Below, piece after piece: positions 46,936 through 56,239 of a stretch of DNA of 64,000 nt; within the stretch, counting starts at the first letter, position 1, and every line of letters starts with the position of its first letter. The stretch is taken from positions 30,941-94,940 of the forward strand of contig CAZHGH010000002.1 of NCBI GenBank assembly GCA_964531205.1. Direction: 5' to 3'. The position numbers and the translations under genes were made by a program. The notes under the pieces were generated by a model. That model saw only the letters and a program-made list of their open reading frames with translations, was not told the DNA's origin and did not search any database. Source of the stretch: JAICWY01 sp964531205 (lineage in GTDB: Bacteria; Vulcanimicrobiota; Vulcanimicrobiia; Vulcanimicrobiales; Vulcanimicrobiaceae).

Positions 46936-48452
46936 GCCGAGAATAACGCCGTCAAAGCTTGTATGAGGCTGCGCGCGGCAGCGTCGAGCGTCTCGTCTCG
47001 CGCGTAGAGAAGTCCCGTCGTGCGATCGATGCGCATCCGAACGAAGAAGCGCTGCAATTGCGTTCCGGCGATTTGCGCGTACGAACGCAGTGCATTTTCA
47101 GCCGCTTCGATTCTTTCAGCCGGTGCATTCGCGACGATACGCCGCGCTTGCAATGCGAGCGTTAGCTGCCGCGCTTTCGTGAAATCCCAGCGCGCGCTGT
47201 CCTCTTGCATTTTACGAAGAACCGCCAGTGTCGGCGGTTCCAATTCGTTCTCGAGCAGGAGCACGTTCGAATCGTCGAGCGCCGAAAGCTTCGGCACGGC
47301 CGCAGGCATAAATTGATCGACGCGCGCCAGCATGGAACCGGCGTACTCCGCAATCGGCTCCTTACGCCCCATCTTTTCGTGCAGCACGATGCGCTGAAGC
47401 AGCTGACCTTGCGCATCCATATGCGCTTTCAGTCCGGCGACATCGCCGCCTTCGACGCCTCGCGTACACGCCAGCGCGCCACCCAAGATGAAATGGTTCA
47501 AAAGCGTCGGCGCTTTGCTGCCGTTGAACTGGCGATCGAAGTACGCAATCGAGGGTCGATCGAGACGGCCGTACAGTACCACCGCCTCGCGCGCTGCAGG
47601 TTCGACGTCCGGCGGCTGCTCCGGTGGGGGCGGAGTCGACGGCTCTTCGGTGGGCACGCCCGGTTCCGGCACGGGTGCAGGCTGATCCGGCGGTGGCGCG
47701 GGCTCCGGCTGCGCCGGCGGCGCGATGGGCTGCTGCGGCGGCTGCATCGGCGGCCGGTATTCAGACAGCGCGGCATCAGCCGCCTCGTACTCGATCGTCT
47801 CTTCGGCGTCGAGTTCGTAGATCGGCAGCTCTTCGACGATAGTTTCAGCGGGTTGGTCGTAAAGTGCGCGATCGAAGCGCTGGACCTCGGACGCAAAGCC
47901 GGTTTGCGCGCCGTCTTTGCGTGAAACGATGACCGGTTGAGCTCCGACGATTGCCGTCTCTTCTGCGCTAACTGTTGGTGCGATCACGAGCGGCTTATTC
48001 CCAAGCCGCACGCCGATCTTCCAAAGAAACGTGACGCGCGAGCGAGGAGCGATGCTGGGAATAAGCGTTCCGTTGCCAAAGAGCTCGTCGGCAGCGTCGT
48101 CCAGCAGTGGCCGCCCGTCGCGCACGAAAGAGCCGTTGCGGTACGTCGCGCCGCCCGGCAATGGAACGGCAACGTTCACATTGCGTGCGGCTACCGCACC
48201 TTCGTTTGCAATACTCACCGAAACCGTGACGATCGCACCTGGAATAACGTCGCCGGGCGGATTCGCCGAGGCGTCGACCGCGACAACCGCGCTCTCTAAG
48301 CGTTGCACTCCCTCGGCATCCACGGCGCTGCCTTCCGGATGCAGGCGCGTCTCCCACGAGCTGCGCTGCGGCGATGTGACGCCGAGCGCTGCGCGCTGCA
48401 GCTCTACGAGCCGCATGTCCGCGCTTTCTTCGAAGTCCGGCTCCCGGCGCAT
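46932..48452 (-). CDS. DUF11-like protein with proline-rich linker
   Basis: 506 aa, no signal peptide. Residues about 70-165 form a DUF11/CARDB-like beta domain (VIPGAIVTVSVSIANEGAVA, ARNVNVAVPLPGGATYRNGS). A Pro/Glu/Gln-rich linker spans about 230-285. The C-terminal 210 residues are helical (LLNHFILGGALACTRGVEGG, ENALRSYAQIAGTQLQRFFV). DUF11 is normally on exported surface proteins, so its presence in an apparently cytoplasmic protein next to an ExeA-like ATPase is odd. Function unknown. Confidence 0.65.
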   Translation of the reverse strand: MRREPDFEESADMRLVELQRAALGVTSPQRSSWETRLHPEGSAVDAEGVQRLESAVVAVDASANPPGDVIPGAIVTVSVSIANEGAVAARNVNVAVPLPGGATYRNGSFVRDGRPLLDDAADELFGNGTLIPSIAPRSRVTFLWKIGVRLGNKPLVIAPTVSAEETAIVGAQPVIVSRKDGAQTGFASEVQRFDRALYDQPAETIVEELPIYELDAEETIEYEAADAALSEYRPPMQPPQQPIAPPAQPEPAPPPDQPAPVPEPGVPTEEPSTPPPPEQPPDVEPAAREAVVLYGRLDRPSIAYFDRQFNGSKAPTLLNHFILGGALACTRGVEGGDVAGLKAHMDAQGQLLQRIVLHEKMGRKEPIAEYAGSMLARVDQFMPAAVPKLSALDDSNVLLLENELEPPTLAVLRKMQEDSARWDFTKARQLTLALQARRIVANAPAERIEAAENALRSYAQIAGTQLQRFFVRMRIDRTTGLLYARDETLDAAARSLIQALTALFSA

Positions 48453-49372
48453 TAGCCCGCGCGACGCAGACGCGTGAGGAGGCGTGAGAAGAAGCCGGCG
48501 TCGCCGTTTACCGACGCCGCTTCGATAAGCGGCTGCGCGGGGGTTGCGGACTCTCGAAGCCCACGGGCGGCCATCGCCGCCTGGACGTGATCTTCGCGCA
48601 CGAGCGTGCTCGCGCGATCGGCGGCTTCTTCCATCGACATGTGCGCGAGCATCGTGAGCCTGCGCGGTAATCCCGCCGACGCTTGCGTCAGCAATGCGCG
48701 CGCTTCGGGCGTGAAAATCTGCTGACCCGGGCCTAAGCCGGCGCGAGACAACCGGAAATCGAGCACGGCGCCGGTCATCATATCATCGAGGGCCTGAAGA
48801 CGAATCCATGAGTCGACGCGGTCGACCAAATTATGCCGCTCGTTGATGCGCCGCTCCAGTTCGCTTTGCCCGAACAGCAAGATGTTCAGCAGCTTCTTTT
48901 GCGGTACGTGGTAGTTGAGCAGCAGCCGCAGCGCTTCGAGACCTTCATCGCTCAAATTCTGCGCTTCGTCGATGACGAGCACCAGCGTGCGATTTTCCAG
49001 CACTGCTGTTTCGAAGAAGAAGTTCTTCAGCGCGTTTTTCAGCGCGGCGCTGGACCGCGGCGGAAGTGAGAGACCGAAGACGCGGCCGACTGCGATCAAA
49101 AATTCGACTTCCGTCGCGAAAGTCGGATCGAGAATTTTACCGAGCACGATGCGGTCGTCTTGGAGCAACTCTTGTTCGAGCGCGCTACTCAAGCTGGTCT
49201 TGCCTGTACCAGGCTCACCCAGAATGACCGTCAGTCCTCGCGACTCATCCACAGATGAGGCGAGGCGATCCTTGGCTTTACGAAGCGCGCCGAGCTCGCA
49301 ATAGAAATACGGATCCGCCGTGTCTAAGAACGGATCCCTCTCAAGCCCGAAGTACCGGTAATACTTCGACAT
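48452..49372 (-). CDS. ExeA/GspA-type AAA+ ATPase
   Basis: 306 aa from ATG 49372; a TTG 30 bases upstream is an alternative. YYRYFGLERDPFLDTADPYF at the N-terminus is the ExeA/MshM signature. Walker A GEPGTGKTS at 52-60, Walker B LVLVIDEAQNLS near 125, sensor VLLFGQSELERRI, and an AAA lid near the C-terminus. ExeA-type ATPases help pass large envelope machines (type II secretion, MSHA pili) through the wall; here no peptidoglycan-binding domain is fused. Overlaps the DUF11 gene by one base. Confidence 0.85.
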   Translation of the reverse strand: MSKYYRYFGLERDPFLDTADPYFYCELGALRKAKDRLASSVDESRGLTVILGEPGTGKTSLSSALEQELLQDDRIVLGKILDPTFATEVEFLIAVGRVFGLSLPPRSSAALKNALKNFFFETAVLENRTLVLVIDEAQNLSDEGLEALRLLLNYHVPQKKLLNILLFGQSELERRINERHNLVDRVDSWIRLQALDDMMTGAVLDFRLSRAGLGPGQQIFTPEARALLTQASAGLPRRLTMLAHMSMEEAADRASTLVREDHVQAAMAARGLRESATPAQPLIEAASVNGDAGFFSRLLTRLRRAG

Positions 49373-49454
49373 TGGGTTGTAGAGTTGGCGGGGCGTCGGC
49401 AAAGTCTTTGTACTGTGCGAAGGGTTAGCTTTAGAAGCGTCCTATCATAGCCGG

Positions 49455-50399
49455 GTGAGCGATCTACGGAACGCCTCGGTCCTTATTACCGGGGCTTCGG
49501 GCTTTATCGGCAGCCGGCTCGTACGCCACCTTGCGGGGCGAACGCGGCGGTTGGTCGCGATGGCGCGTGGAACCGCAACTGCATTGCATCCCGCTTTGCG
49601 CGACGTCGAAACCGTGCTCGGCGACGTTTCCGTTGCCTCGCAAATGCAAAAAGCGCTCAAAGACATCGACGTCGTGATACACCTTGCGGGTCACTCCGGT
49701 GCCGGATCCAGCGCTAGCGATCCGCATTACGATTTGAATTCGAATGTGGGCGGCATCATCACGCTGCTTGAAGCGGCACGCGCACAGTCGAACAAACTAC
49801 GCGTCGTTTTCCCGGGATCGCGTTTGGAGTACGGACGCGTTAAGGCGCTTCCCGTGACGGAAACTGATACGCTTCGGCCCGTTTCTCCATACGGTGTCAA
49901 TAAATACGCGTGTGAGCTCTACCTGGATATGTACTCGCGCGTTTACGGCATTTCGTATGCGGTTGCGCGATTGACCAACCCATACGGCCCTTGGGTATCC
50001 GCGCCGGCGCACGAGTACAACGTGCTCAACAAACTCATTGCGACGGCCGCCTCAGGCGGTGCGATAACCGTGTATGGCGACGGAAAGCAGCTGCGCGACT
50101 ATTTGTATGTGGACGACGTTGTACGTGCACTCGAACTGCTTGCCGCTCATGACGACAACGTCATTGCAAACGTCGGAAGCGGCACTGGAGTGTCGTTCCG
50201 CGAGGCTGCCGATGCGATCGTCCGTATTGCGGGCCGCGGATCTGTCGTCTCGGTCCCCTGGCCGTCCAACGCCGCGCGGGTAGAGACCGGAGATTTTGTC
50301 GCCGATATTACGCGTATGCGCGCCCTAGGCTGGTCCCCATCGACGTCATTGGAAGAGGGCGTCCGTACCACACTCGAACATGTTGCAGTAAGCCGATGA
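49455..50399 (+). CDS. NAD-dependent sugar epimerase/dehydratase
   Basis: 314 aa from GTG 49455. Extended SDR: Rossmann VLITGASGFIGSRLVRHLAG at 9-28, DIDVVIHLAGHSG near 72, catalytic YGVNKYA (YxxxK) near 146, and YVDDVVRALELL near 215. Resembles UDP-glucose 4-epimerase and GDP-sugar reductases. Divergent from the ATPase gene; overlaps the next gene as ATGA. Probably makes a nucleotide sugar for the glycan genes around it. Confidence 0.88.
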   Translation: MSDLRNASVLITGASGFIGSRLVRHLAGRTRRLVAMARGTATALHPALRDVETVLGDVSVASQMQKALKDIDVVIHLAGHSGAGSSASDPHYDLNSNVGGIITLLEAARAQSNKLRVVFPGSRLEYGRVKALPVTETDTLRPVSPYGVNKYACELYLDMYSRVYGISYAVARLTNPYGPWVSAPAHEYNVLNKLIATAASGGAITVYGDGKQLRDYLYVDDVVRALELLAAHDDNVIANVGSGTGVSFREAADAIVRIAGRGSVVSVPWPSNAARVETGDFVADITRMRALGWSPSTSLEEGVRTTLEHVAVSR

Positions 50400-52459
50400 G
50401 TGCACGGTTACACCGGGACTACGCGGCCTACTCGTCTCGTCAGCAGCCATTTAAAGCTACGTCGGTACAGCTTGCCTCGTTAAAGCTTGAGGCGATCACC
50501 GTCGCACAAAACCGGCGCGAATACGTCGATGCACTTCTTATTGACAGTAGCGAGATCGTTCCGGTTCCATTTATTCGCATCGCTCAGAACGGCGAGATTG
50601 TGCTGCATGACTTTCACGTGCCGCTCGGTGATGCACTCTGCAGTTGGCTGAAGCAGACTGTAACGCAGTGGCGTGCGCAGAAAGCTGCTGATGCGGATTT
50701 GGAAGCGGATCTCTTTTTCAAGGATGAAGAGTTTTCCGAAACATTTGCCGCTTCGGCTCAAGTCGTACGTCGTGCCTTTCCCGGAATGTCGACGTATCCG
50801 ATGCTGTTTCATGAAGCGGAGCGGTACGCGAATGTGAGCCCTTACGTCTGTAAACGCACTGTCGTCGACTTTAATCCGGGCTATGGGTATGGCATCTCCA
50901 CTCTGCGTGGTGTTGCATCGAGCGTCGCCGCGTCCACCAACTCGTTGCAACAAATCGCGAAGCGGCTGCGCCCGCAAGTCTCCGAACTTCCGCCTGGCTC
51001 ACGCTGTGATGTTGCAGTGTACCTTGATGCGCCGGAATCTCAGCTCGAAGACACGGTGGCGCTCCTTCGAGACGCTGTTGGCCCCAACGGCTTGGCCATC
51101 GTTTCACTAAGCGGATCGAACGCCAAACAATGCCTACAAGAATTAGGTGCCGACGTCATGCCGATGTCTCGCGCGGGGGCCGACGCGTTTGGCGCGTTCG
51201 ACGAGTGGCTCGGCGTTTTTTCACGCGCTTCTAAAAGCACATACGTCGTGCCGGAAGCGACGAGCTCAACTATCGTGAGCGAGCGCCAACTGCGCATTTT
51301 ATTCGGATTGCGCCCGACCGCCGAGCTTATGTTCGGCGGCGACGTCGTGCAAGTGCGGGAGACTGCAGAGGCGCTGCGCGAGCGAGGGCATTTCGTCGAA
51401 ATTCAAACGGCACCTCAGCTCAACGCGTCAGGCTTCGATGTCGTCCATCTCACGAACATCACGGTGCCGAACGAGACGCTTTCACAAGCGCGCTCGGTGG
51501 CAGATTTCAGTGGTCCCGTCGTGCTGATGCCGATCTTTACGGACCATGGAGATGAGGCGGGCTGGGGCATGCATGTGTCACGCGCGCTCTTCCTATCGAG
51601 TGAAGACAACGACGATTTGGCCGTAAAATTGCAAGCGCTTGAGAATCGGGCGCTTTCTATGGCTGAATTCATGCCGCCACCGCAACGCAGCGGCATGATT
51701 CCGGACTACGAGGCGCTGCAACGCGCAGTTCTCCCATACGTAGATTTCGCGGTTGCAAACGCACACAGCGAGATGCACAGGTTTTATCGATATCTCGGTT
51801 GTGACGTCCCCTATGCCGTTGCGCCATCATGTGCAAATCCGCTGATATACGGCGAACATCAGAAGCAGCGGTTCATCGAGCGGTTTGGGTTGTCGGACTT
51901 CGTGCTTCTGCCGGGCCGGTACGAACACCGCAAAAATCAATTGATGTTTTTCCAGGCGGCTTCGGCGCTTCGTTTGCCGCTCGTGTGCATAGGACGGAAT
52001 TACGACGGACTCTTCGGAAGCGCGATGCGTATGCACCGGCCGGGCGACGCCGTTTACATCGGCCACCTTCCCGAAGAGGATCTGGCGGGCGCATTTGCCG
52101 CCGCAAGAGTCGTCGCGGTTCCGAGCTGGGATGAAGTTGTAAGTTTGACATCGCTCAATGCGGCGATCAGCATGGCGTCAATGGTGCTGACGCGCAACAG
52201 CTACGAGCACGAGTACTTCGCGGATGATGCGGAATATTGCGATCCGGCGAGTGTCTCGTCGATTCGAGAAGCCCTCCGCCGTGCATGGGAGACACACGAA
52301 GCACGTGCTGAGCGGCGCACGCGGTTGGCCGAGCGCGTGATCAAAGAATACACTTGGAAAAATGCCGCAGCGGCAACTGAAGCGGCGTATTATCGCGTGT
52401 TAGCGTTCAATCCGCGCGGCAACGAACGTCGCGCTCGATTAGGAACCCTAGCGGTCTAA
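50396..52459 (+). CDS. methyltransferase-like domain fused to GT4 glycosyltransferase
   Basis: 687 aa. Residues about 130-290 show a Rossmann methyltransferase pattern (TVVDFNPGYGYGISTL as motif I, then DVAVYLDAPESQLEDTVALL). From about 300 a GT-B fold follows (RILFGLRPTAELMFGGDVVQ, then FDVVHLTNITVP), with a C-terminal GT4 lobe: FVLLPGRYEHRKNQLMFFQA, VYIGHLPEEDLAGAFAAARV, VVAVPSWDEVVSLTSLNAAI. Likely a sugar-adding and capping or methylating enzyme. Overlaps the epimerase gene. Confidence 0.8.
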   Translation: MSARLHRDYAAYSSRQQPFKATSVQLASLKLEAITVAQNRREYVDALLIDSSEIVPVPFIRIAQNGEIVLHDFHVPLGDALCSWLKQTVTQWRAQKAADADLEADLFFKDEEFSETFAASAQVVRRAFPGMSTYPMLFHEAERYANVSPYVCKRTVVDFNPGYGYGISTLRGVASSVAASTNSLQQIAKRLRPQVSELPPGSRCDVAVYLDAPESQLEDTVALLRDAVGPNGLAIVSLSGSNAKQCLQELGADVMPMSRAGADAFGAFDEWLGVFSRASKSTYVVPEATSSTIVSERQLRILFGLRPTAELMFGGDVVQVRETAEALRERGHFVEIQTAPQLNASGFDVVHLTNITVPNETLSQARSVADFSGPVVLMPIFTDHGDEAGWGMHVSRALFLSSEDNDDLAVKLQALENRALSMAEFMPPPQRSGMIPDYEALQRAVLPYVDFAVANAHSEMHRFYRYLGCDVPYAVAPSCANPLIYGEHQKQRFIERFGLSDFVLLPGRYEHRKNQLMFFQAASALRLPLVCIGRNYDGLFGSAMRMHRPGDAVYIGHLPEEDLAGAFAAARVVAVPSWDEVVSLTSLNAAISMASMVLTRNSYEHEYFADDAEYCDPASVSSIREALRRAWETHEARAERRTRLAERVIKEYTWKNAAAATEAAYYRVLAFNPRGNERRARLGTLAV

Positions 52460-52825
52460 GGTGCAGGCGCTCGCGCACCCAAGCGAGTGCCGGTTTCGAG
52501 CGATCCACGCGTAAATACGGATTCCTAGCAGCGGTATGCCTGGAATGTGCCAAATCCAAGCCATCGGAACAAGCAGCGGCGAGCTCCATAATGCCGCCCG
52601 GAACGCGTAAAAGCCCCGATAGATTCGGCCGTCCGGATCGACGGCGAACATGGCGTTATCAAAATCTGCGTCGACGAGATTGGGGAAGCGACGCACGACC
52701 AATTGCCGCTCGTTCGCGTTTACAAGTTCGATGTTGCGCAAAACGTCAAAGCGCAGCAAGAGCGTCAGTGAGCGCCTGCAAAAATCGCAGTTGCCGTCAA
52801 AAAGAAGCGTGATCGGGCGCAGCAC
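52448..52825 (-). CDS. DCC family thiol-disulfide oxidoreductase (DUF393)
   Basis: 125 aa. N-terminal DGxCxxC motif LLFDGNCDFCRRSLTLLLRF, with Cys13 and Cys16 as the redox pair. ALWSSPLLVPMAWIWHIPGI follows, as in YuxK/DCC proteins. These are often encoded with HTTM/VKGC-like membrane proteins, one of which lies 1.2 kb away on the same strand. Its 3' end overlaps the opposing glycosyltransferase gene. Confidence 0.85.
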   Translation of the reverse strand: MLRPITLLFDGNCDFCRRSLTLLLRFDVLRNIELVNANERQLVVRRFPNLVDADFDNAMFAVDPDGRIYRGFYAFRAALWSSPLLVPMAWIWHIPGIPLLGIRIYAWIARNRHSLGCASACTLDR

Positions 52826-52826
52826 G

Positions 52827-53975
52827 TTACGAAAGAGCGTATTGCAATACGCTTACGACCCGGTCTACGTCGTCGAGCTCCATTCGCGGATACAGCGGTA
52901 GCGAGATCATACATTCGGACGCGTGAGTTGCGACGGGAAAGTCCGCTGGTCGAATATCATATCGACTCGCGTAATGAGGCTGTAGGTGCATGCCATAGTA
53001 ATGAATCCCTACGCCCACGTTGTTTTGTTGCATGCGATTCATAACGTCGTCACGTGAGCGCTTTGCGCGCATAGCGTCGATCTCAACGACGTAGAGGTGG
53101 TAGGCGTGACGCCCCGGCATCTTCTGAGGAATTGCCCGGATGGATGGAATTTGAGTTATCAACTCGTTGTATCGCTCCCAAAGCTCTTGACGTCGAGCCC
53201 ACCACGTCTGAAGTTTCGGGAATTGCGCGAGTCCGACCGCAGCAAGAAGGTCGAACATATGATATTTATAGCCGCGTTCTTCAAGCGTGTAATGCGCGAA
53301 GCCGCTCGACCCATAGCGCTTCCAGGCATCTTTTGAATTGCCGTGCATGGACATACGTGCCGCGTACGCTCCGAGCTCCGGATCCATCGTGGTAAGCATG
53401 CCACCTTCGCCGGTGCTGATGTTCTTCGTTGGGTAGAAGCTGAAGACCGTGACATCCCCGATGGTGCCGATTTTTTCGTCTTTCCAGGTTGTCTCGATCG
53501 CGTGTGCGGCATCTTCAACGATTTTCAAATTGTAGCGCCGCGCGATGTCGCGCAGGGCATCCATATCGCAGCTTTGTCCATATAAATGAACGGGCATGAT
53601 CGCTTTTGTTTTCGGCGTCACAGCGGCTTCGACGGCCTTCGGATCGATAAGCCATGTCTCCGGATCTACGTCGACGAAGACGGGCCTGGCTCCAGCGTGT
53701 TCGATCTCATTCGGCGTGGCGCAATAAGTGATTGGGGTAGTGATCACTTCATCGCCGGGGCCGATGCCTAGACAAACAAGTGCGAGATGAAGGCCTGACG
53801 TCGCGGAATTAACGCCAACCGCCGACGTGGCGCCGATGTAATCACGAAATAGCTCTTCAAATTGCTGTGTCTTGGGCCCGCGTGTTAGCCACCCGGATTC
53901 GAGCGCCTCTCGCAATTGTTGAACTTCGTCGTCGCCAAACCACGGCTGGTGAAAGGGCATGAAGGTCTTTGGTGG
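52827..53975 (-). CDS. DegT/DnrJ/EryC1 family aminotransferase
   Basis: 382 aa from ATG 53975, preferred because GAAGG lies seven bases upstream; ATG 54005 is an alternative. PLP-type features: VGVNSATSGLHLALVCLG near residue 55, PVHLYGQSCDMDAL, the Asp in VEDAAHAI, and the Schiff-base Lys in SFYPTKNISTGEGG (about 184 from this start). It aminates a keto sugar of a nucleotide-linked hexose, as in WecE, PseC or perosamine synthase. Likely supplies an aminosugar for the nearby glycan or flagellin modification. Confidence 0.9.
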   Translation of the reverse strand, partial: PPKTFMPFHQPWFGDDEVQQLREALESGWLTRGPKTQQFEELFRDYIGATSAVGVNSATSGLHLALVCLGIGPGDEVITTPITYCATPNEIEHAGARPVFVDVDPETWLIDPKAVEAAVTPKTKAIMPVHLYGQSCDMDALRDIARRYNLKIVEDAAHAIETTWKDEKIGTIGDVTVFSFYPTKNISTGEGGMLTTMDPELGAYAARMSMHGNSKDAWKRYGSSGFAHYTLEERGYKYHMFDLLAAVGLAQFPKLQTWWARRQELWERYNELITQIPSIRAIPQKMPGRHAYHLYVVEIDAMRAKRSRDDVMNRMQQNNVGVGIHYYGMHLQPHYASRYDIRPADFPVATHASECMISLPLYPRMELDDVDRVVSVLQYALS

Positions 53976-54040
53976 CATAAGAGTGCCTTCGCTCGCTGGA
54001 ATCATGTCCTAGTAAAGTTCGGCAAAGACGCCCGAAGCAA

Positions 54041-55504
54041 TTACCTCGGCGCGGGCGCGTACGAGCCCGGAGCCGCTGAGCGCACAATAGGCGAATTCGG
54101 GGAAGCCGCTCGCGGGTCAAAAGTGGGATCGAGCCGGCGCTCTTCCACCGTCCCGGTGCGCGGGTCTGCCACGAATTCTGTCACGCGGTTGAAGCAGAAC
54201 GTCTCGCCTTTTGTGATGCTTACGTAAAGAAAGACGACACGCTCCATCTTATCCGCGGGCACACTGCGCGCGTAGCGTACTAGGCGTTCCTCAAACAACT
54301 CAGGTTTGTCGGCGAAGTATTTTAGCGTCGTAAATGTCGTGCAGAGCGCCACGAATTCACCCGCGTGGGCAAAGCGCAATCCCTGCCGCCAACTACGCAG
54401 TCCGATGCGTTCGAATGGCCTGCGTGAGCCGTCCGCCGCTTCGATCAAGATGTCGAGATAGAAGTTTATTACGTTTGCGGTGAAGACGCGCCAAATCGTG
54501 ATAACGAGATGATTGGAAAGGAAGTCCACCGCGCTCTGAAGCGCTTCCGGAAGACGTCGTTGAACGAAGAAGTTGTAGTAGAGGCCTAACCGTACGACGA
54601 CGATGGCAATGCCGTAAGCTAAAATGGTAACGAAAAGAGGAATCCAAAGGAACGGCGTGCTGTCCGGCGTGTGAAATGCCGAAGTTGGCGCGCGGTAGAG
54701 CAAACCGTCGACGAATTTTCCTGGAGCAGCAAAGAGGAAAAACGTTGCGACAACCATCCATGGAAGTAGGGTCAAACGCAGTGTCAGGCCTAGTTGTGCA
54801 AAAGCAATCGCGATTGCAAGCGCGCCATATTCATAAAACGGCGTTAGCATGAGAAGGCCACCGAGTATCTCGACGAAGTATGCTGCGTGATTCATCCACG
54901 CAAAAACAAGGCTGCGTGGAGAAAGCTTGGCGAGATACTTGGACCAGTAACACCACCATGGGTTCACGAGGGCGCTTTCGAAACCATCGTTTCGTGTGTA
55001 GCCGGCGGTCAACTTGTAAATGCCGGCGACGACCATGATGAGCGCGAAATCAACGCGCGCAACGATAACCACCGCCGCTCGAACGAATCCGGCATGATCG
55101 ATTGCTCGCGTTAGTTCTAATAGAAAAATGGTAACGCCGGTCCAAGCCGTGATCTGTCCGACCGCTCCGAATCCTCGCGATAGGCTATTCCAACGAGGCC
55201 CAATCAGCAAGAAACGGCAGATGATGACGTTCGCGGCTGCAGCAATCAACACATATCGCCCCATGAGTAAAGCCATCGCGCTGAGCAGCCAAAGCGCACA
55301 AAATCCGTAGACGATGCTTGGCCTGTAAAACGCGTCCCGAAGGCGGCCGGCCGCTACGAAACCGCCGTAACGTTCGCTGCTGAAAAAACGACGCGCGCCG
55401 ATCGCTGTTATGGCGAGCTGCAAGACTAAGCACAACGCGTATGCTTCGCGAAAGGCCCCCTGCGCTGCGATCGAAAGGGCCGCTAACGATCCCGTTTCAA
55501 TCAT
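54041..55504 (-). CDS. HTTM/vitamin-K-dependent-carboxylase-like membrane protein
   Basis: 487 aa. The N-terminal 330 residues contain about eight to ten hydrophobic helices, including KLTAGYTRNDGFESALVNPW, then WCYWSKYLAKLSP and MNHAAYFVEILGGLLMLTPF, the pattern of the HTTM family. The C-terminal 150 residues are soluble (RSWRQGLRFAHAGEFVALCT). A DCC oxidoreductase gene lies on the same strand, a recurrent partnership. Overlaps the WbqC-like gene by four bases. Substrate and function unknown. Confidence 0.7.
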   Translation of the reverse strand: MIETGSLAALSIAAQGAFREAYALCLVLQLAITAIGARRFFSSERYGGFVAAGRLRDAFYRPSIVYGFCALWLLSAMALLMGRYVLIAAAANVIICRFLLIGPRWNSLSRGFGAVGQITAWTGVTIFLLELTRAIDHAGFVRAAVVIVARVDFALIMVVAGIYKLTAGYTRNDGFESALVNPWWCYWSKYLAKLSPRSLVFAWMNHAAYFVEILGGLLMLTPFYEYGALAIAIAFAQLGLTLRLTLLPWMVVATFFLFAAPGKFVDGLLYRAPTSAFHTPDSTPFLWIPLFVTILAYGIAIVVVRLGLYYNFFVQRRLPEALQSAVDFLSNHLVITIWRVFTANVINFYLDILIEAADGSRRPFERIGLRSWRQGLRFAHAGEFVALCTTFTTLKYFADKPELFEERLVRYARSVPADKMERVVFLYVSITKGETFCFNRVTEFVADPRTGTVEERRLDPTFDPRAASPNSPIVRSAAPGSYAPAPR

Positions 55505-56202
55505 ACCGGCTGAAAGAGAAGCGAACGTGCATCCTTACCCAGGTTCAATAAGGCGTCGAGCGCAGAAAGGTGCGAGATAAACGGTTCGCGTGTCTGCGGA
55601 TAAATAGGGTGCTTAAAATCTTGAAATGTGACCCGTATGCCGCGCTTTTCAAATTCCGCCAGATCTAAATAGTCGCGCGCGGCAGCACCGCTGTAGTAGT
55701 CTGTCGCGCCTAAAAGTTCGCATATATTGATCAGGCGAGTATTGCGATCGCCTGTTATAGACAGTTCGGAGGAACGCAGTGTTGGCGTCGTCACGCCGAA
55801 TGCCGACATAAGGCGCTTCGTCGAGCTTATAGCGATGTCGGCAAGGTTGTGGTGCTGTTCCTCAAAAAAGCCGTCGAACGCGTTATCGAGCTCAGCAACG
55901 TTGGCTGCGCGGGCGTACTCTGCCCGGATAGTGCGCTCGTGCTTACGCCGCCAAGGCACTCGAGCATCTGCCTGAACGCTGCAGATTAACGGGAAATGAC
56001 CCTCCAAACGGACGGGAACCGTTAGCCAGGACCATCCTTCCGAAGAAGCGGTGCGGATGCGGTTACGGTTTCTCCAGCCGTTCTTGTCGAATTGCACGTC
56101 ATCGTAAAAGACGAAAATATCTGCGCGAGCTACCTGCTCCAGCGCCCCCAGCCATGGAAGGTAGCTTGGTTGAAGCACCGCCACGACCGTCTGAGAACCC
56201 AT
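55501..56202 (-). CDS. WbqC-like family protein
   Basis: 233 aa. Family signature VAVLQPSYLPWLGALEQVAR, DIFVFYDDVQFDKNGWRNRN, then WLTVPVRLEGHFPL and an ATDYYSGAAARDYLDLAEFE stretch. WbqC proteins are found in O-antigen and surface-polysaccharide clusters; the biochemical role is unclear. It is coupled to the HTTM-like gene and divergent from the GNAT gene. Confidence 0.88.
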   Translation of the reverse strand: MGSQTVVAVLQPSYLPWLGALEQVARADIFVFYDDVQFDKNGWRNRNRIRTASSEGWSWLTVPVRLEGHFPLICSVQADARVPWRRKHERTIRAEYARAANVAELDNAFDGFFEEQHHNLADIAISSTKRLMSAFGVTTPTLRSSELSITGDRNTRLINICELLGATDYYSGAAARDYLDLAEFEKRGIRVTFQDFKHPIYPQTREPFISHLSALDALLNLGKDARSLLFQPV

Positions 56203-56224
56203 GACCTAGTTTTCGGCTCCTCTT

Positions 56225-56232
56225 GCCGATAC
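56225..56232 (+). promoter_or_regulatory. isolated sigma-28-like -10 element before a GNAT gene
   Basis: GCCGATAC (56225-56232), then CAATAGA and the GTG start at 56240. This is the same spacing and almost the same bases as before flgB (GCCGATACCAA). The -35 position has only CTAG, so the match is partial. Confidence 0.3.
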
Positions 56233-56239
56233 CAATAGA

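Noticed and set aside
47205..47924. 239-aa plus-strand frame opposite the DUF11 gene
   Set aside because: Extremely Arg-rich, created by the reverse of the Pro-rich linker; no ribosome site or domain.
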